Origin: Cedecea sp000277545 | GTDB taxonomy: Bacteria > Pseudomonadota > Gammaproteobacteria > Enterobacterales > Enterobacteriaceae | Reading direction: 5' to 3' (one strand) | Assembly: GCA_050847315.1 (NCBI GenBank) | Contig: CP193791.1 | Length of the DNA: 64,000 nucleotides | Translations under genes and position numbers: made by a program | The notes under the pieces: generated by a model | What the model was told of the DNA's origin: nothing | Seen by the model: the letters and a program-made list of their open reading frames with translations, nothing else | The model's database searches: none | Shown: positions 17,214-25,555 of the stretch, piece after piece | Position numbering within the stretch: the stretch's first letter is position 1 | Layout of the letters: each line of letters starts with the position of its first letter

Positions 17214-17744
17214 ATGAATAAAATATTAGTGCTGGCGGCACATCGTGCCCCTGAAGAATCCCGTATTAACCGCGCTGGCGTTACGGCCCTGAAAAGCATC
17301 GCAGGCGTCACCGTGCACGAACTTAAGCGTGAGTACCCGGATCATCAGATTGACGTTGAGCGTGAACAGGCGCTGCTGGTGGAACATGACGCGATTGTGC
17401 TGATGTTCCCGTTCTGGTGGTACAGCTCCCCGGCGATCCTCAAAGACTGGCAGGATCAGGTGCTAACCTTTGGCTTTGCCTATGGGACTAACGGCACCGC
17501 GCTGCACGGCAAAAAGCTGATGGTCATGACGTCGACGGGCGGCCAGGCGGAGGCTTATCGTGCAGAAGGTGCTAACCGCTACACGGTGGAAGAGCTGCTG
17601 CTGCCGTTCCACGCGATGGCGAATAAGACCGGTATGATCTGGCAGGCACCTGCGCTTATTCAGGGGGCGAATACAATTACGGAAGCGCTGATCGACGAAG
17701 GCGTCAACGGCTGGCTGAGCCGGGTTCAGGCGTTGAAAGGGTGA
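17214..17744 (+). CDS. NAD(P)H oxidoreductase, flavodoxin-like (KefF/MdaB-type)
   Basis: 176 residues, clearly paralogous to the protein at 12147-12677: same length, shared DVEREQ motif, MFPFWWYSSPAILKDWQDQVL and LHGKKLMVMTSTGG. A flavin-dependent quinone or electrophile reductase is expected. Divergent from a LysR regulator rather than an HxlR one. A palindromic repeat follows, then treC on the other strand. Confidence 0.87.
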   Translation: MNKILVLAAHRAPEESRINRAGVTALKSIAGVTVHELKREYPDHQIDVEREQALLVEHDAIVLMFPFWWYSSPAILKDWQDQVLTFGFAYGTNGTALHGKKLMVMTSTGGQAEAYRAEGANRYTVEELLLPFHAMANKTGMIWQAPALIQGANTITEALIDEGVNGWLSRVQALKG

Positions 17745-17753
17745 TTTTTATTC

Positions 17754-17844
17754 TCACCCCGCAGGGGGGAAGGGGGATAAACAACGGGCAAAACAGTACT
17801 CAATCTATCCCCTCTCCCTTTAAGGGAGAGGGTTAGGGTAAGGG
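17754..17844. repeat. GC-rich palindromic intergenic repeat, copy 2
   Basis: CTCACCCCGCAGGGGGG arm, then CCCTCTCCCTTTAAGGGAGAGGG followed by TTAGGGTAAGG. Lies between convergent genes; a slightly degenerate copy of the family. Confidence 0.75.
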
Positions 17845-17881
17845 TCGGAAGCGGCATTGGGGATTAAGCCAGCGTCCTGGA

Positions 17882-19540
17882 CTAACGCTTAATCCAGTAC
17901 ACCGCCTCAAACGGCCTCAGGCTCATCTCCGCAGGTTTAGGGGCGGCATCAGCGTAGTTACTCATCAGTACTTCCCATTCACCTTCGTGCCCTTCCAGCT
18001 GCAGCCATTGCGCCTCTGCGCTAAGGTTTGCGGCAACTACCAGCGTCTGGCCTTCATGTTGGCGGCTGTAACTCCACACCAGCGGGTGCTCCGGCAGCAG
18101 ATCCTGATAATTCCCCCAGGTCAGCACCGGCTCTGCCTTACGCAGCTTGATCAACTGCTGGTAGGTATAGAAGACCGACTCTTTGTCCTCCAGCGCCGCT
18201 GCGGCGTTGACCGTCTGGTAGTTATCGCACAGGCCAATCCACGGCGTGCCTTCGCTAAAGCCGGCATTACTGCCCGCATCCCACTGCATCGGCGTGCGGC
18301 TGTTGTCGCGTGACTTACTGGCAAGAATAGCCATCAGCGTGTTGCTGTCGCGTCCAAGGGTTCGCAGCTCGGCAAACATATTCAGGCTTTCCACGTCGCG
18401 GTACTGATCGATGCTGGAGAAATGCGGATTGGTCATCCCAATCTCTTCCCCCTGATAGATGTACGGCGTGCCTTGCATGCCGTGCAGCACCATCGCCAGC
18501 ATCTTCGCGGAGGTGGTTCGCAGCTCGCCTTCGTGACCAAAACGGGACACGATGCGCGGCTGGTCGTGGTTACACCAGAACAGCGCGTTCCATGCCACGT
18601 TGTGCATACCCTGCTGCCAGTGGTTGAAGATTGACTTCAGCTCCACGTAGTCAGGTTTTGCCAGCGTCCATTTCTCACCGCCAGGATAATCCACCTTGAG
18701 GTGATGGAAGTTAAAGGTCATCGACAGCTCGCTGCCGTCGAGAGCGCCATATTTCTGGCAGTTATCCAGCGAGGTGGAGGACATCTCGCCGACGGTCATC
18801 AGGCCGAGCGGCTTAAAGGCATCGCGGCTGAATTCCCGCAGGTACTCGTGAACCCGTGGGCCATCGGTGTAAAAACGACGTCCATCCCCGCCGTTCACGT
18901 CATTCGGGAACGTCTGGTCTTTTGAAACCAGGTTAATTACGTCGAGGCGCAGGCCGTCTACGCCGCGGTTGGCCCAGAACTCGCAAACCTGCTTCAGCTC
19001 GGCGCGAACCGTCGGGTTTTCCCAGTTAAGGTCTGCCTGCTCAGGCGCGAAAAGATGCAGATAGTATTGCCCGGTTTCCGCCTGCCACTGCCAGGCGTTG
19101 CCGCCAAACTTCGAACGCCAGTTATTCGGCAGAATATCCGGCGTGCCGTCGCGCCAGATATAGAACTCGCGGTACGGGCTGTGTTTATCCTGCGCCTGCT
19201 TGAACCAGTCGTGCTCCGTGGAGGTGTGGTTAAACACCATATCGAGCACCAGACGAATACCGCGCTGGTGGGCTTCGGCCACCAGCAAATCAAAATCTTC
19301 CAGCGTGCCGTAGGTCGGATCTATCGCGCAGTAGTCAGCGACGTCGTAGCCGTTATCTATCTGAGGCGACACATAAAACGGCGTCAGCCAAATGGCATCA
19401 ACACCCAGCGTTTTGAGGTAATCCAGACGCCGAATCACGCCCTTCAGATCGCCGGTCCCGCTGCCGGTCGTGTCCTGGAAACTCTTCGGGTAAATCTGGT
19501 AGATGACGCCGTTCTGCCACCACGGAGGAGTGATATTCAT
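17882..19540 (-). CDS. treC: Trehalose-6-phosphate hydrolase TreC
   Basis: 552-residue cytoplasmic GH13 enzyme splitting trehalose 6-phosphate into glucose and glucose 6-phosphate. Catalytic residues seen: nucleophile Asp200 in GLRLDVINLV, acid/base Glu252 in TVGEMSS, and Asp326 in NHDQPR. Also MVFNHTS of conserved region I. Downstream of treB in the treBC operon, separated by 198 bases that contain a hairpin. Confidence 0.98.
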   Translation of the reverse strand: MNITPPWWQNGVIYQIYPKSFQDTTGSGTGDLKGVIRRLDYLKTLGVDAIWLTPFYVSPQIDNGYDVADYCAIDPTYGTLEDFDLLVAEAHQRGIRLVLDMVFNHTSTEHDWFKQAQDKHSPYREFYIWRDGTPDILPNNWRSKFGGNAWQWQAETGQYYLHLFAPEQADLNWENPTVRAELKQVCEFWANRGVDGLRLDVINLVSKDQTFPNDVNGGDGRRFYTDGPRVHEYLREFSRDAFKPLGLMTVGEMSSTSLDNCQKYGALDGSELSMTFNFHHLKVDYPGGEKWTLAKPDYVELKSIFNHWQQGMHNVAWNALFWCNHDQPRIVSRFGHEGELRTTSAKMLAMVLHGMQGTPYIYQGEEIGMTNPHFSSIDQYRDVESLNMFAELRTLGRDSNTLMAILASKSRDNSRTPMQWDAGSNAGFSEGTPWIGLCDNYQTVNAAAALEDKESVFYTYQQLIKLRKAEPVLTWGNYQDLLPEHPLVWSYSRQHEGQTLVVAANLSAEAQWLQLEGHEGEWEVLMSNYADAAPKPAEMSLRPFEAVYWIKR

Positions 19541-19704
19541 AGCGAGTTCCTGCTAGCTGAAGGGGCGGAATTGCCCCATAAACTGATGACAAACTTCTGG
19601 CAGTAGAAAGAACCGTAAGTGCCATCAAAAATAAACAAGGAAAATCAACGGGCTGATTTTCAGCTGATAACCCACAAAGCGAGAAAAAGTCACTTTGCTC
19701 TGAC

Positions 19705-19727
19705 GAAAAGGGGGCATTTCTGCCCCC
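19705..19727 (-). terminator. Hairpin with T-run between treB and treC
   Basis: GGGGGCA GAAA TGCCCCC followed by TTTTC on the minus strand, 12 bases after the treB stop. As an intrinsic terminator inside the operon it would lower treC relative to treB. Confidence 0.75.
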
Positions 19728-19738
19728 GGTCTATCTCA

Positions 19739-21157
19739 CTACACCACCAGCAGCGTGCCCTGGCGGAATTTACGCTTGTAGACGATGGAGGTCAGGATAA
19801 TCGGCACAATCACCGCGATAACAATTGCAATGGCGTAGACGCCCCAGAACTTAGGCTGAATGGACAGGATGCCCGGCAGACCGCCGACGCCAATCCCGTT
19901 CGCCATCACGCCGTTCAGGCCGCACAGCAGGCCAGCCAGGCCGGAACCGACCATCGCGCACAGCATCGGGAAGTGGTACTTCAGGTTGATCCCGTACATA
20001 GCCGGTTCGGTGACGCCGAGGTAGGCAGAAATGGCCGCCGGGACGGAGATTTCACGTTCATTCTGCTTGCGGCTACAGATAATGATGCCGACAACCGCAG
20101 AAGCCTGCGCGATGTTAGACAGCGCAATCAGCGGCCAAACCGGTGTCCCGCCCAGGCTCTGGATCATCTGCATGTCGATGGCCAGCGTGGTCTGGTGAAC
20201 GCCGGTAATCACCAATGGTGCATACAGGAAACCAAACAGCGCGGCGCCGATAGGGGCGAAGCTGCCGGTCATCAGGTGGCGAACCGCGAACGCCACGCCG
20301 TCGCCGATCATACGGCCAAACGGCCCGATGACGGTGTGCGCCAGGAAAACTGCCAGGATCAGCGAGCAAACCGGCACGATAACCAGATAAAGATAATCCG
20401 GCACGATGCGCTTCATACGAGTTTCGATGAAGCCGAGCGCCAGACCGGCCAGCAGCGCCGGGATAACCTGCGCCTGGTAACCGACTTTCTCAATAGTGAA
20501 CCAGCCGAAGTTCCACACTTCCGGGATCTTGGTGCCCAGTTCGTAGGCGTTCATCAGCTGCGGGGAGACCAGCGTAACGCCCAGCACGATGCCGAGGATC
20601 GGCGTGCCGCCCATTTTCTTCACCGCAGACCAGCAAATGCCCACCGGCAGATAGAAGAAGATCGCTTCACCAATCAACCACAGGAAGTCATAGACGGTTT
20701 TCAGCGCCGGGTACATCTGGGCAAGGGTTTCCCCGTTGCTCATCGGCAGGTCGCCAATGACGTTACGGAAACCGAGGATCAGGCCTCCGCTGATAAGCGC
20801 AGGCAGCAGCGGGAAGAAGATCTCTGCGAAGTGGGAGATCAGCTGCTCGTGCCATTTCATATTTTGACGCGCCGCCGTCTTGGCCTGCTCTTTGTCGGCG
20901 GAGTCCAGCCCGGTCGTGGCGATCAGCGCTTTGTAGTAATCATCCACATCGGTACCGATAACCACCTGGAACTGGCCGGCATTGGTAAAGCAGCCTTTCA
21001 CCATGGGCAGATTTTCGATCTCTTTAGGATGGGCATTTTCGGGATGGTTCAGCACAAAACGCAGTCGGGTAATGCAGTGGCTGACGGTGGCGATATTCTC
21101 GCGCCCGCCAACCAGTTCGATCAGTTTGTCGATGTCTTGTTGTTTTACTTTGCTCAT
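19739..21157 (-). CDS. treB: Trehalose-specific PTS enzyme IIBC TreB
   Basis: 472-residue phosphotransferase permease that imports trehalose as trehalose 6-phosphate. The IIB domain is N-terminal with phospho-cysteine Cys28 in VSHCITRLRFVL. The IIC membrane domain follows from about residue 105. No IIA domain is fused, so it depends on a IIA (glucose type) encoded elsewhere. Start ATG 21157 by homology (MSKVKQQDID). A TreR operator lies upstream. Confidence 0.98.
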   Translation of the reverse strand: MSKVKQQDIDKLIELVGGRENIATVSHCITRLRFVLNHPENAHPKEIENLPMVKGCFTNAGQFQVVIGTDVDDYYKALIATTGLDSADKEQAKTAARQNMKWHEQLISHFAEIFFPLLPALISGGLILGFRNVIGDLPMSNGETLAQMYPALKTVYDFLWLIGEAIFFYLPVGICWSAVKKMGGTPILGIVLGVTLVSPQLMNAYELGTKIPEVWNFGWFTIEKVGYQAQVIPALLAGLALGFIETRMKRIVPDYLYLVIVPVCSLILAVFLAHTVIGPFGRMIGDGVAFAVRHLMTGSFAPIGAALFGFLYAPLVITGVHQTTLAIDMQMIQSLGGTPVWPLIALSNIAQASAVVGIIICSRKQNEREISVPAAISAYLGVTEPAMYGINLKYHFPMLCAMVGSGLAGLLCGLNGVMANGIGVGGLPGILSIQPKFWGVYAIAIVIAVIVPIILTSIVYKRKFRQGTLLVV

Positions 21158-21224
21158 AAGTAACACCCTGGGTAGGAGGTAATGACCTGTTGTAAGGGTA
21201 GCCAGGTTTCTATTTTGCGAAAAT

Positions 21225-21236
21225 GGGAACGTTCCC
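21225..21236. promoter_or_regulatory. TreR operator
   Basis: Perfect palindrome GGGAACGTTCCC, the known TreR/LacI-type half-site arrangement, 68 bases before treB. A TGTGA half site for CRP is readable on the minus strand at about 21250, without a clear partner. Confidence 0.8.
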
Positions 21237-21277
21237 GAAACCGGGCGAAGATCACAAAATCCCGATCAGGGGCGGTT

Positions 21278-22225
21278 TTATTGCAGGTGACTAGGGATGA
21301 CGATTTGCCGCAGCTGTTGGCCCTGAGAAATCTGCCCGATCAGCTGTAAAGCCGCGGCACGACCGGCTTCGGCGTAGCCTGGGTCAACGGTAATGATTTC
21401 AGGATGCAAGAATTTCATCAGCGGCGTGTTCCCCACGCTCGCCAGTTGAATATCGCTGCGGTTTTGCTGCTGGAGATATTTGCTTGCGCCCAGCGCCAGG
21501 GTGTCAGTGGCGCACAGCAGGGCGGTGGTTTTCGGGGTCAGAACTTCAACCACATGCTCGTAGCCCTGCTTCATGGCAAGGCCGGGCAGGGCGGCATTTG
21601 GAACGATATCGTGGTCACGGCAAAAAGCGAGATACGCCTGGTGGCGGCGGTAACCGGTGGTGACGTCGCCGTGCGGTACGCCAAGGAAGCTGATGTCCCG
21701 GTGACCCTGCTGATAAAGCGTGGACATCAGGATGTGAATAGAGCCTTCATCGTCATAACACACCGAAGCGAAGCCGCTGGCGTCTCGCGCCATCAGCACC
21801 AGCGTGGAACGCCATGGCTGCAGCACTTTCTCGTTGATGCCGGTGAAGCCAAACAGAATCACGCCGTCGATGTTGCGGCGGCGCAGCATGCCAAGATGCT
21901 CCTCAACCATCTCTGGTGAGAACTGGCTTTCCATCATGATCGGATCGTAGCCCTGCTCGTAAAGGCAAGGCAGCATGGTTTGCACCGCCAGATTTTCCGA
22001 CAGTGAGTCCAGGCGGGTCACGATAATGGCGACGACTTTATCGCTTTGGCCCCGCATCGCGCGCGCCGAGCGGGAGGGGGAAAACTCATGCTGCTGCATT
22101 ACCGCTTCAACCCGTTCCCGCGTGCGGGCGCTGACGCCGCTTTCATTGTTCAATACGCGAGAAACGGTAGATTTCCCCACGCCGCTCAGGCGGGCAATAT
22201 CTTTGATGGTAAGGCGACTTTGCAT
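21278..22225 (-). CDS. treR: Trehalose operon repressor TreR
   Basis: 315-residue LacI-family repressor, the same length as E. coli TreR. The helix-turn-helix is LTIKDIARLSGVGKSTVSRVLNN, followed by the hinge and a periplasmic-binding-protein-like core. Trehalose 6-phosphate is the inducer in E. coli. Upstream of treB on the same strand, with its own promoter region. Confidence 0.97.
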   Translation of the reverse strand: MQSRLTIKDIARLSGVGKSTVSRVLNNESGVSARTRERVEAVMQQHEFSPSRSARAMRGQSDKVVAIIVTRLDSLSENLAVQTMLPCLYEQGYDPIMMESQFSPEMVEEHLGMLRRRNIDGVILFGFTGINEKVLQPWRSTLVLMARDASGFASVCYDDEGSIHILMSTLYQQGHRDISFLGVPHGDVTTGYRRHQAYLAFCRDHDIVPNAALPGLAMKQGYEHVVEVLTPKTTALLCATDTLALGASKYLQQQNRSDIQLASVGNTPLMKFLHPEIITVDPGYAEAGRAAALQLIGQISQGQQLRQIVIPSHLQ

Positions 22226-22418
22226 GGTTGTTCTTTTCCCTGGCGGTCACGGTGCAAATTGGTTGGTTAGACAATGGCGGCTAGCCCTGTTCCCTTTGGG
22301 ACACGAATGCGGTGATTGTCACTCGTTTGCCACCAACCTGTAATCCGGATTATTTAGAATATACTTATCAGGAGTAAAGTTTTAACGCGCTATCCCGTTC
22401 CCGATATGGGCAAAATCT

Positions 22419-22453
22419 GGTTTACAGACGGTTTAGTTTTACGGGCGTAGTAT
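22419..22453 (+). promoter_or_regulatory. PhoP box and -10 of the mgtA promoter
   Basis: Direct repeat GGTTTA-CAGAC-GGTTTA (22419-22435) with the 5-base spacer of PhoP sites. A -10-like TAGTAT (22448-22453) starts 12 bases downstream, so the box replaces a -35. PhoP/PhoQ induces mgtA at low magnesium. Confidence 0.85.
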
Positions 22454-22459
22454 ACCTGG

Positions 22460-22723
22460 CATTCTCATTATGCCAGAAGGCGTAATGCTATTTTTCTTTC
22501 AACGCTACCGGAGATGACATGGAACCCGATCCCAGTCCTCACCCTGAAGTAACAGGAATTTTCCGGTAAGCCACAGGTTAACGCCCGCTGCCTTACCGGT
22601 TTTGTAAGGCAGTGACGACCGCTCTCTTTTACGTCCCTGCTTGTTGATGCTCTCCTGCCTGATGCAGCTTTGTTGCGCCTGCAGGAAACTTAGGTACCGC
22701 TCAAGACGGTGCTAAGGACGTTT
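22460..22723 (+). promoter_or_regulatory. mgtA 5' leader (Mg2+/MgtL-responsive)
   Basis: About 260 bases between the presumed transcription start and the mgtA ATG, as long as the Mg2+-sensing leader of Salmonella and E. coli. It contains a hairpin at about 22467-22489, the mgtL ORF, and a perfect 9-bp hairpin CTGCCTTAC / GTAAGGCAG (22588-22612) without a U-run. In the known system such structures decide Rho-dependent termination. Confidence 0.75.
22519..22569 (+). CDS. mgtL: MgtL leader peptide (16 residues)
   Basis: The ORF MEPDPSPHPEVTGIFR begins with the acidic/proline stretch MEPDP typical of MgtL, which stalls ribosomes when magnesium or proline-tRNA is low. GGAG lies six bases before the ATG. 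The second half differs from the Salmonella peptide, which has an arginine cluster there. Confidence 0.85.
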   Translation: MEPDPSPHPEVTGIFR

Positions 22724-25441
22724 ATGCAATTCAAAAACCTCACGCGCCAGCTGATGTCCCAGCTGAGCCGCCATCTGCCGCGCCGCCTGGTGCAGCGCGA
22801 TCCTATGCCTGACGGGAAAGTGGTGGCGAAGGCCGCCGATATTCCGGCGACGCTGACCCAGGCCTGCCTGAAATATGCCGCCGCCAGCGAAGAGCAGCTC
22901 TACGTTGAGTTTGGCAGCCACCCGGAAGGGCTGGACGCTCGCGAAGTCGAAAAGGCGCGCGAAACCCACGGTCTGAACCAGATCCCGGCGCAGCAGCCCG
23001 CGCCGTGGTTTGTGCATCTCTGGGTTTGTTACCGCAACCCGTTCAACCTGCTGCTGACGGCGCTGGGGATTTTCTCCTACGCAACGGAAGATGATCTGTT
23101 TGGCGCCAGCGTCATCGCGCTGATGGTGGTGATTTCCACGCTGCTGAACTTCATCCAGGAAACCCGCTCCACCCGCGCGGCGGATGCGCTGAAGGCGATG
23201 GTTAGCAACACTGCGACCGTGCTGCGTGTGATCAACGAACAGGGTGAATATGCCTACGTCGAAGTTCCGCTGGACCAGCTGGTGCCGGGGGATATCGTTA
23301 AGCTTGCCGCAGGTGACATGATCCCGGCGGATCTGCGCGTGATTCAGGCGCGTGACCTGTTTGTTGGCCAGGCGTCGCTGACCGGGGAATCTCTGCCAGT
23401 CGAGAAAGTTGCCGTCAGCCGCCAACATGACCAGCACAACCCGCTGGAGTGCGACAACCTCTGCTTTATGGGCACCAACGTGGTCAGCGGTACCGCGCTG
23501 GCGATGATTATCGCCACCGGCGGCAACACCTGGTTCGGCCAGCTTGCCGGACGTGTCACCCAGCAGGAAAGCGAACCTAACGCCTTCCAGCGGGGTATCA
23601 GCCGCGTAAGCTGGCTGCTGATCCGCTTCATGATGGTGATGGTGCCGGTGGTGCTGCTGATTAACGGCTTCACCAAGGGCGACTGGTGGGAAGCGGCGCT
23701 GTTCTCGCTCTCCGTTGCCGTCGGCCTGACGCCGGAAATGCTGCCCATGATTGTGACCTCTACGCTGGCGCGCGGGGCGGTCAAGCTGTCGAAGCAAAAA
23801 GTCATTGTGAAACACCTGGATGCTATCCAGAACTTTGGCGCGATGGACATCCTGTGTACCGATAAAACCGGCACCCTGACGCAGGACCGCATCGTGCTGG
23901 AAACCCACACCGATATCTTCGGCGAACAAAGCGATCGCGTGCTGCATACCGCCTGGCTGAATAGCCACTACCAGACCGGCCTGAAAAACCTGCTCGACGT
24001 GGCGGTACTGGAAGGCGTCGATGCCGATCACGCCCGCACGGCGGTTGCCCGCTGGCACAAAATAGATGAAATTCCTTTCGACTTTGACCGTCGCCGCATG
24101 TCGGTTGTGGTCTCCGAGCAGGCCGACGTGCATCAGCTAATCTGCAAAGGCGCGCTGCAGGAGATCCTCAACGTCTGTACCCACGTGCGCCACGGCGACG
24201 AAATCGTACCGCTCAGTGAAGGGATGCTGACGCGTATTCGCAGCGTAACCGACTCGCTAAACAGCCAGGGGCTGCGCGTCGTTGCCGTTGCCACCAAATT
24301 CCTGCCAGCCCGCAGCGCAGACTACAGCCGCGTGGATGAGTCCGATCTGATCCTCGAAGGCTACATTGCCTTCCTCGATCCGCCGAAAGAAACCACCGCT
24401 CCGGCGTTAAAAGCGCTGAAAGCCAGCGGCATCGCGGTGAAAATCCTGACCGGTGACAGCGAACTGGTCGCGGCGAAAGTATGCCGTGAAGTCGGCCTGG
24501 AAGTCGGCGACCTGATTATCGGCAGCGACATCGAAGAAATGAGCGATGACGAGCTGGCTCGTGTGGCGCTGCAAACCACGCTGTTTGCCCGCCTGACGCC
24601 GATGCACAAAGAGCGTATTGTTCGCCTGCTGCGCGGTGAAGGCCATGTGGTTGGCTTTATGGGCGACGGCATCAACGATGCTCCAGCGTTACGTGCGGCG
24701 GATATCGGTATTTCCGTTGATGGCGCGGTGGATATCGCCCGTGAAGCTGCCGACATCATCCTGCTGGAAAAAAGCCTGATGGTGCTGGAAGAGGGCGTGA
24801 TTGAAGGCCGTCGTACCTTCGCCAACATGCTCAAGTACATCAAAATGACCGCCAGCTCCAACTTCGGCAACGTCTTCAGCGTGCTGGTGGCCAGTGCCTT
24901 CCTGCCGTTCCTGCCGATGCTGCCGATCCACTTACTGATTCAGAACCTGATGTACGATGTCTCGCAGGTCGCGATCCCGTTTGATAACGTCGATGATGAG
25001 CAAATCAAGCAGCCGCAGCGCTGGAATCCGGCTGACCTGGGCCGCTTTATGGTGTTCTTCGGGCCGCTCAGCTCCATCTTCGATATCGTGACCTTCGGCG
25101 TGATGTGGTGGATTTTCAAAGCCAATTCCCCGGAAGCGCAAACGCTGTTCCAGTCCGGCTGGTTCGTGGAAGGCCTGCTGTCGCAGACGCTGATTGTGCA
25201 CATGATCCGTACCCGTCGCATTCCGTTCCTGCAAAGCCGTCCGGCCTGGCCGCTGATGGTGATGACGCTGCTGGTGATGGCGCTCGGGATTGCGCTGCCG
25301 TTCTCCCCGCTGGCGGAGTACCTCCACCTGCAGGCGCTGCCGCTGAGCTACTTCCCGCTGCTGGTGATCATCCTGGCAGGCTACATGATGCTGACTCAGG
25401 CGGTAAAAGGTTTCTATAGCCGCCGTTACGGCTGGCAGTAA
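22724..25441 (+). CDS. mgtA: Magnesium-transporting P-type ATPase MgtA
   Basis: 905-residue P3B-type ATPase importing Mg2+ into the cytoplasm. The phosphorylated Asp380 is in CTDKTGTLTQD; the actuator motif is LTGESLPVEK and the hinge VGFMGDGINDAPALRAADIG. Ten membrane helices are expected, with six after the P-domain. ATG 22724 has AAGGA five bases upstream; the frame from 22709 has no ribosome site. The N-terminus has an extra amphipathic stretch compared with E. coli. Confidence 0.98.
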   Translation: MQFKNLTRQLMSQLSRHLPRRLVQRDPMPDGKVVAKAADIPATLTQACLKYAAASEEQLYVEFGSHPEGLDAREVEKARETHGLNQIPAQQPAPWFVHLWVCYRNPFNLLLTALGIFSYATEDDLFGASVIALMVVISTLLNFIQETRSTRAADALKAMVSNTATVLRVINEQGEYAYVEVPLDQLVPGDIVKLAAGDMIPADLRVIQARDLFVGQASLTGESLPVEKVAVSRQHDQHNPLECDNLCFMGTNVVSGTALAMIIATGGNTWFGQLAGRVTQQESEPNAFQRGISRVSWLLIRFMMVMVPVVLLINGFTKGDWWEAALFSLSVAVGLTPEMLPMIVTSTLARGAVKLSKQKVIVKHLDAIQNFGAMDILCTDKTGTLTQDRIVLETHTDIFGEQSDRVLHTAWLNSHYQTGLKNLLDVAVLEGVDADHARTAVARWHKIDEIPFDFDRRRMSVVVSEQADVHQLICKGALQEILNVCTHVRHGDEIVPLSEGMLTRIRSVTDSLNSQGLRVVAVATKFLPARSADYSRVDESDLILEGYIAFLDPPKETTAPALKALKASGIAVKILTGDSELVAAKVCREVGLEVGDLIIGSDIEEMSDDELARVALQTTLFARLTPMHKERIVRLLRGEGHVVGFMGDGINDAPALRAADIGISVDGAVDIAREAADIILLEKSLMVLEEGVIEGRRTFANMLKYIKMTASSNFGNVFSVLVASAFLPFLPMLPIHLLIQNLMYDVSQVAIPFDNVDDEQIKQPQRWNPADLGRFMVFFGPLSSIFDIVTFGVMWWIFKANSPEAQTLFQSGWFVEGLLSQTLIVHMIRTRRIPFLQSRPAWPLMVMTLLVMALGIALPFSPLAEYLHLQALPLSYFPLLVIILAGYMMLTQAVKGFYSRRYGWQ

Positions 25442-25453
25442 TCCAAATATTGA

Positions 25454-25474
25454 CGAGATGTGATCCACGTCTCG
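25454..25474 (+). terminator. Hairpin after mgtA
   Basis: CGAGATGTG / CACGTCTCG stem of 9 bp (one wobble) with loop ATC, 12 bases after the stop. No U-run, so termination is unproven. Confidence 0.45.
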
Positions 25475-25493
25475 CCACCGCCTTGCTGAAAAA

Positions 25494-25549
25494 TCCTTCA
25501 CGTGATAACAGATTGTTTTTGCTGTTTTCTGGCCCGTCACGTGAAAGGA
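25494..25549 (+). promoter_or_regulatory. Inverted repeat enclosing the ribosome site of the hexosaminidase gene
   Basis: TCCTTCACGTGA (25494-25505) pairs with TCACGTGAAAGGA (25537-25549) with one bulge. The second arm contains AAAGGA, the ribosome site of the gene at 25556. It could be an RNA switch or a CACGTG-type operator. Confidence 0.5.
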
Positions 25550-25555
25550 TTATCC

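Noticed and set aside
19619..21163. 514-codon open frame opposite treB
   Set aside because: Antisense to a clear TreB coding sequence; the composition is the mirror of a high-GC gene and no ribosome site or homology is visible.
22712..24133. 473-codon open frame opposite mgtA
   Set aside because: Antisense to conserved MgtA residues; His/Arg/Gln-rich translation typical of reverse-strand shadows.
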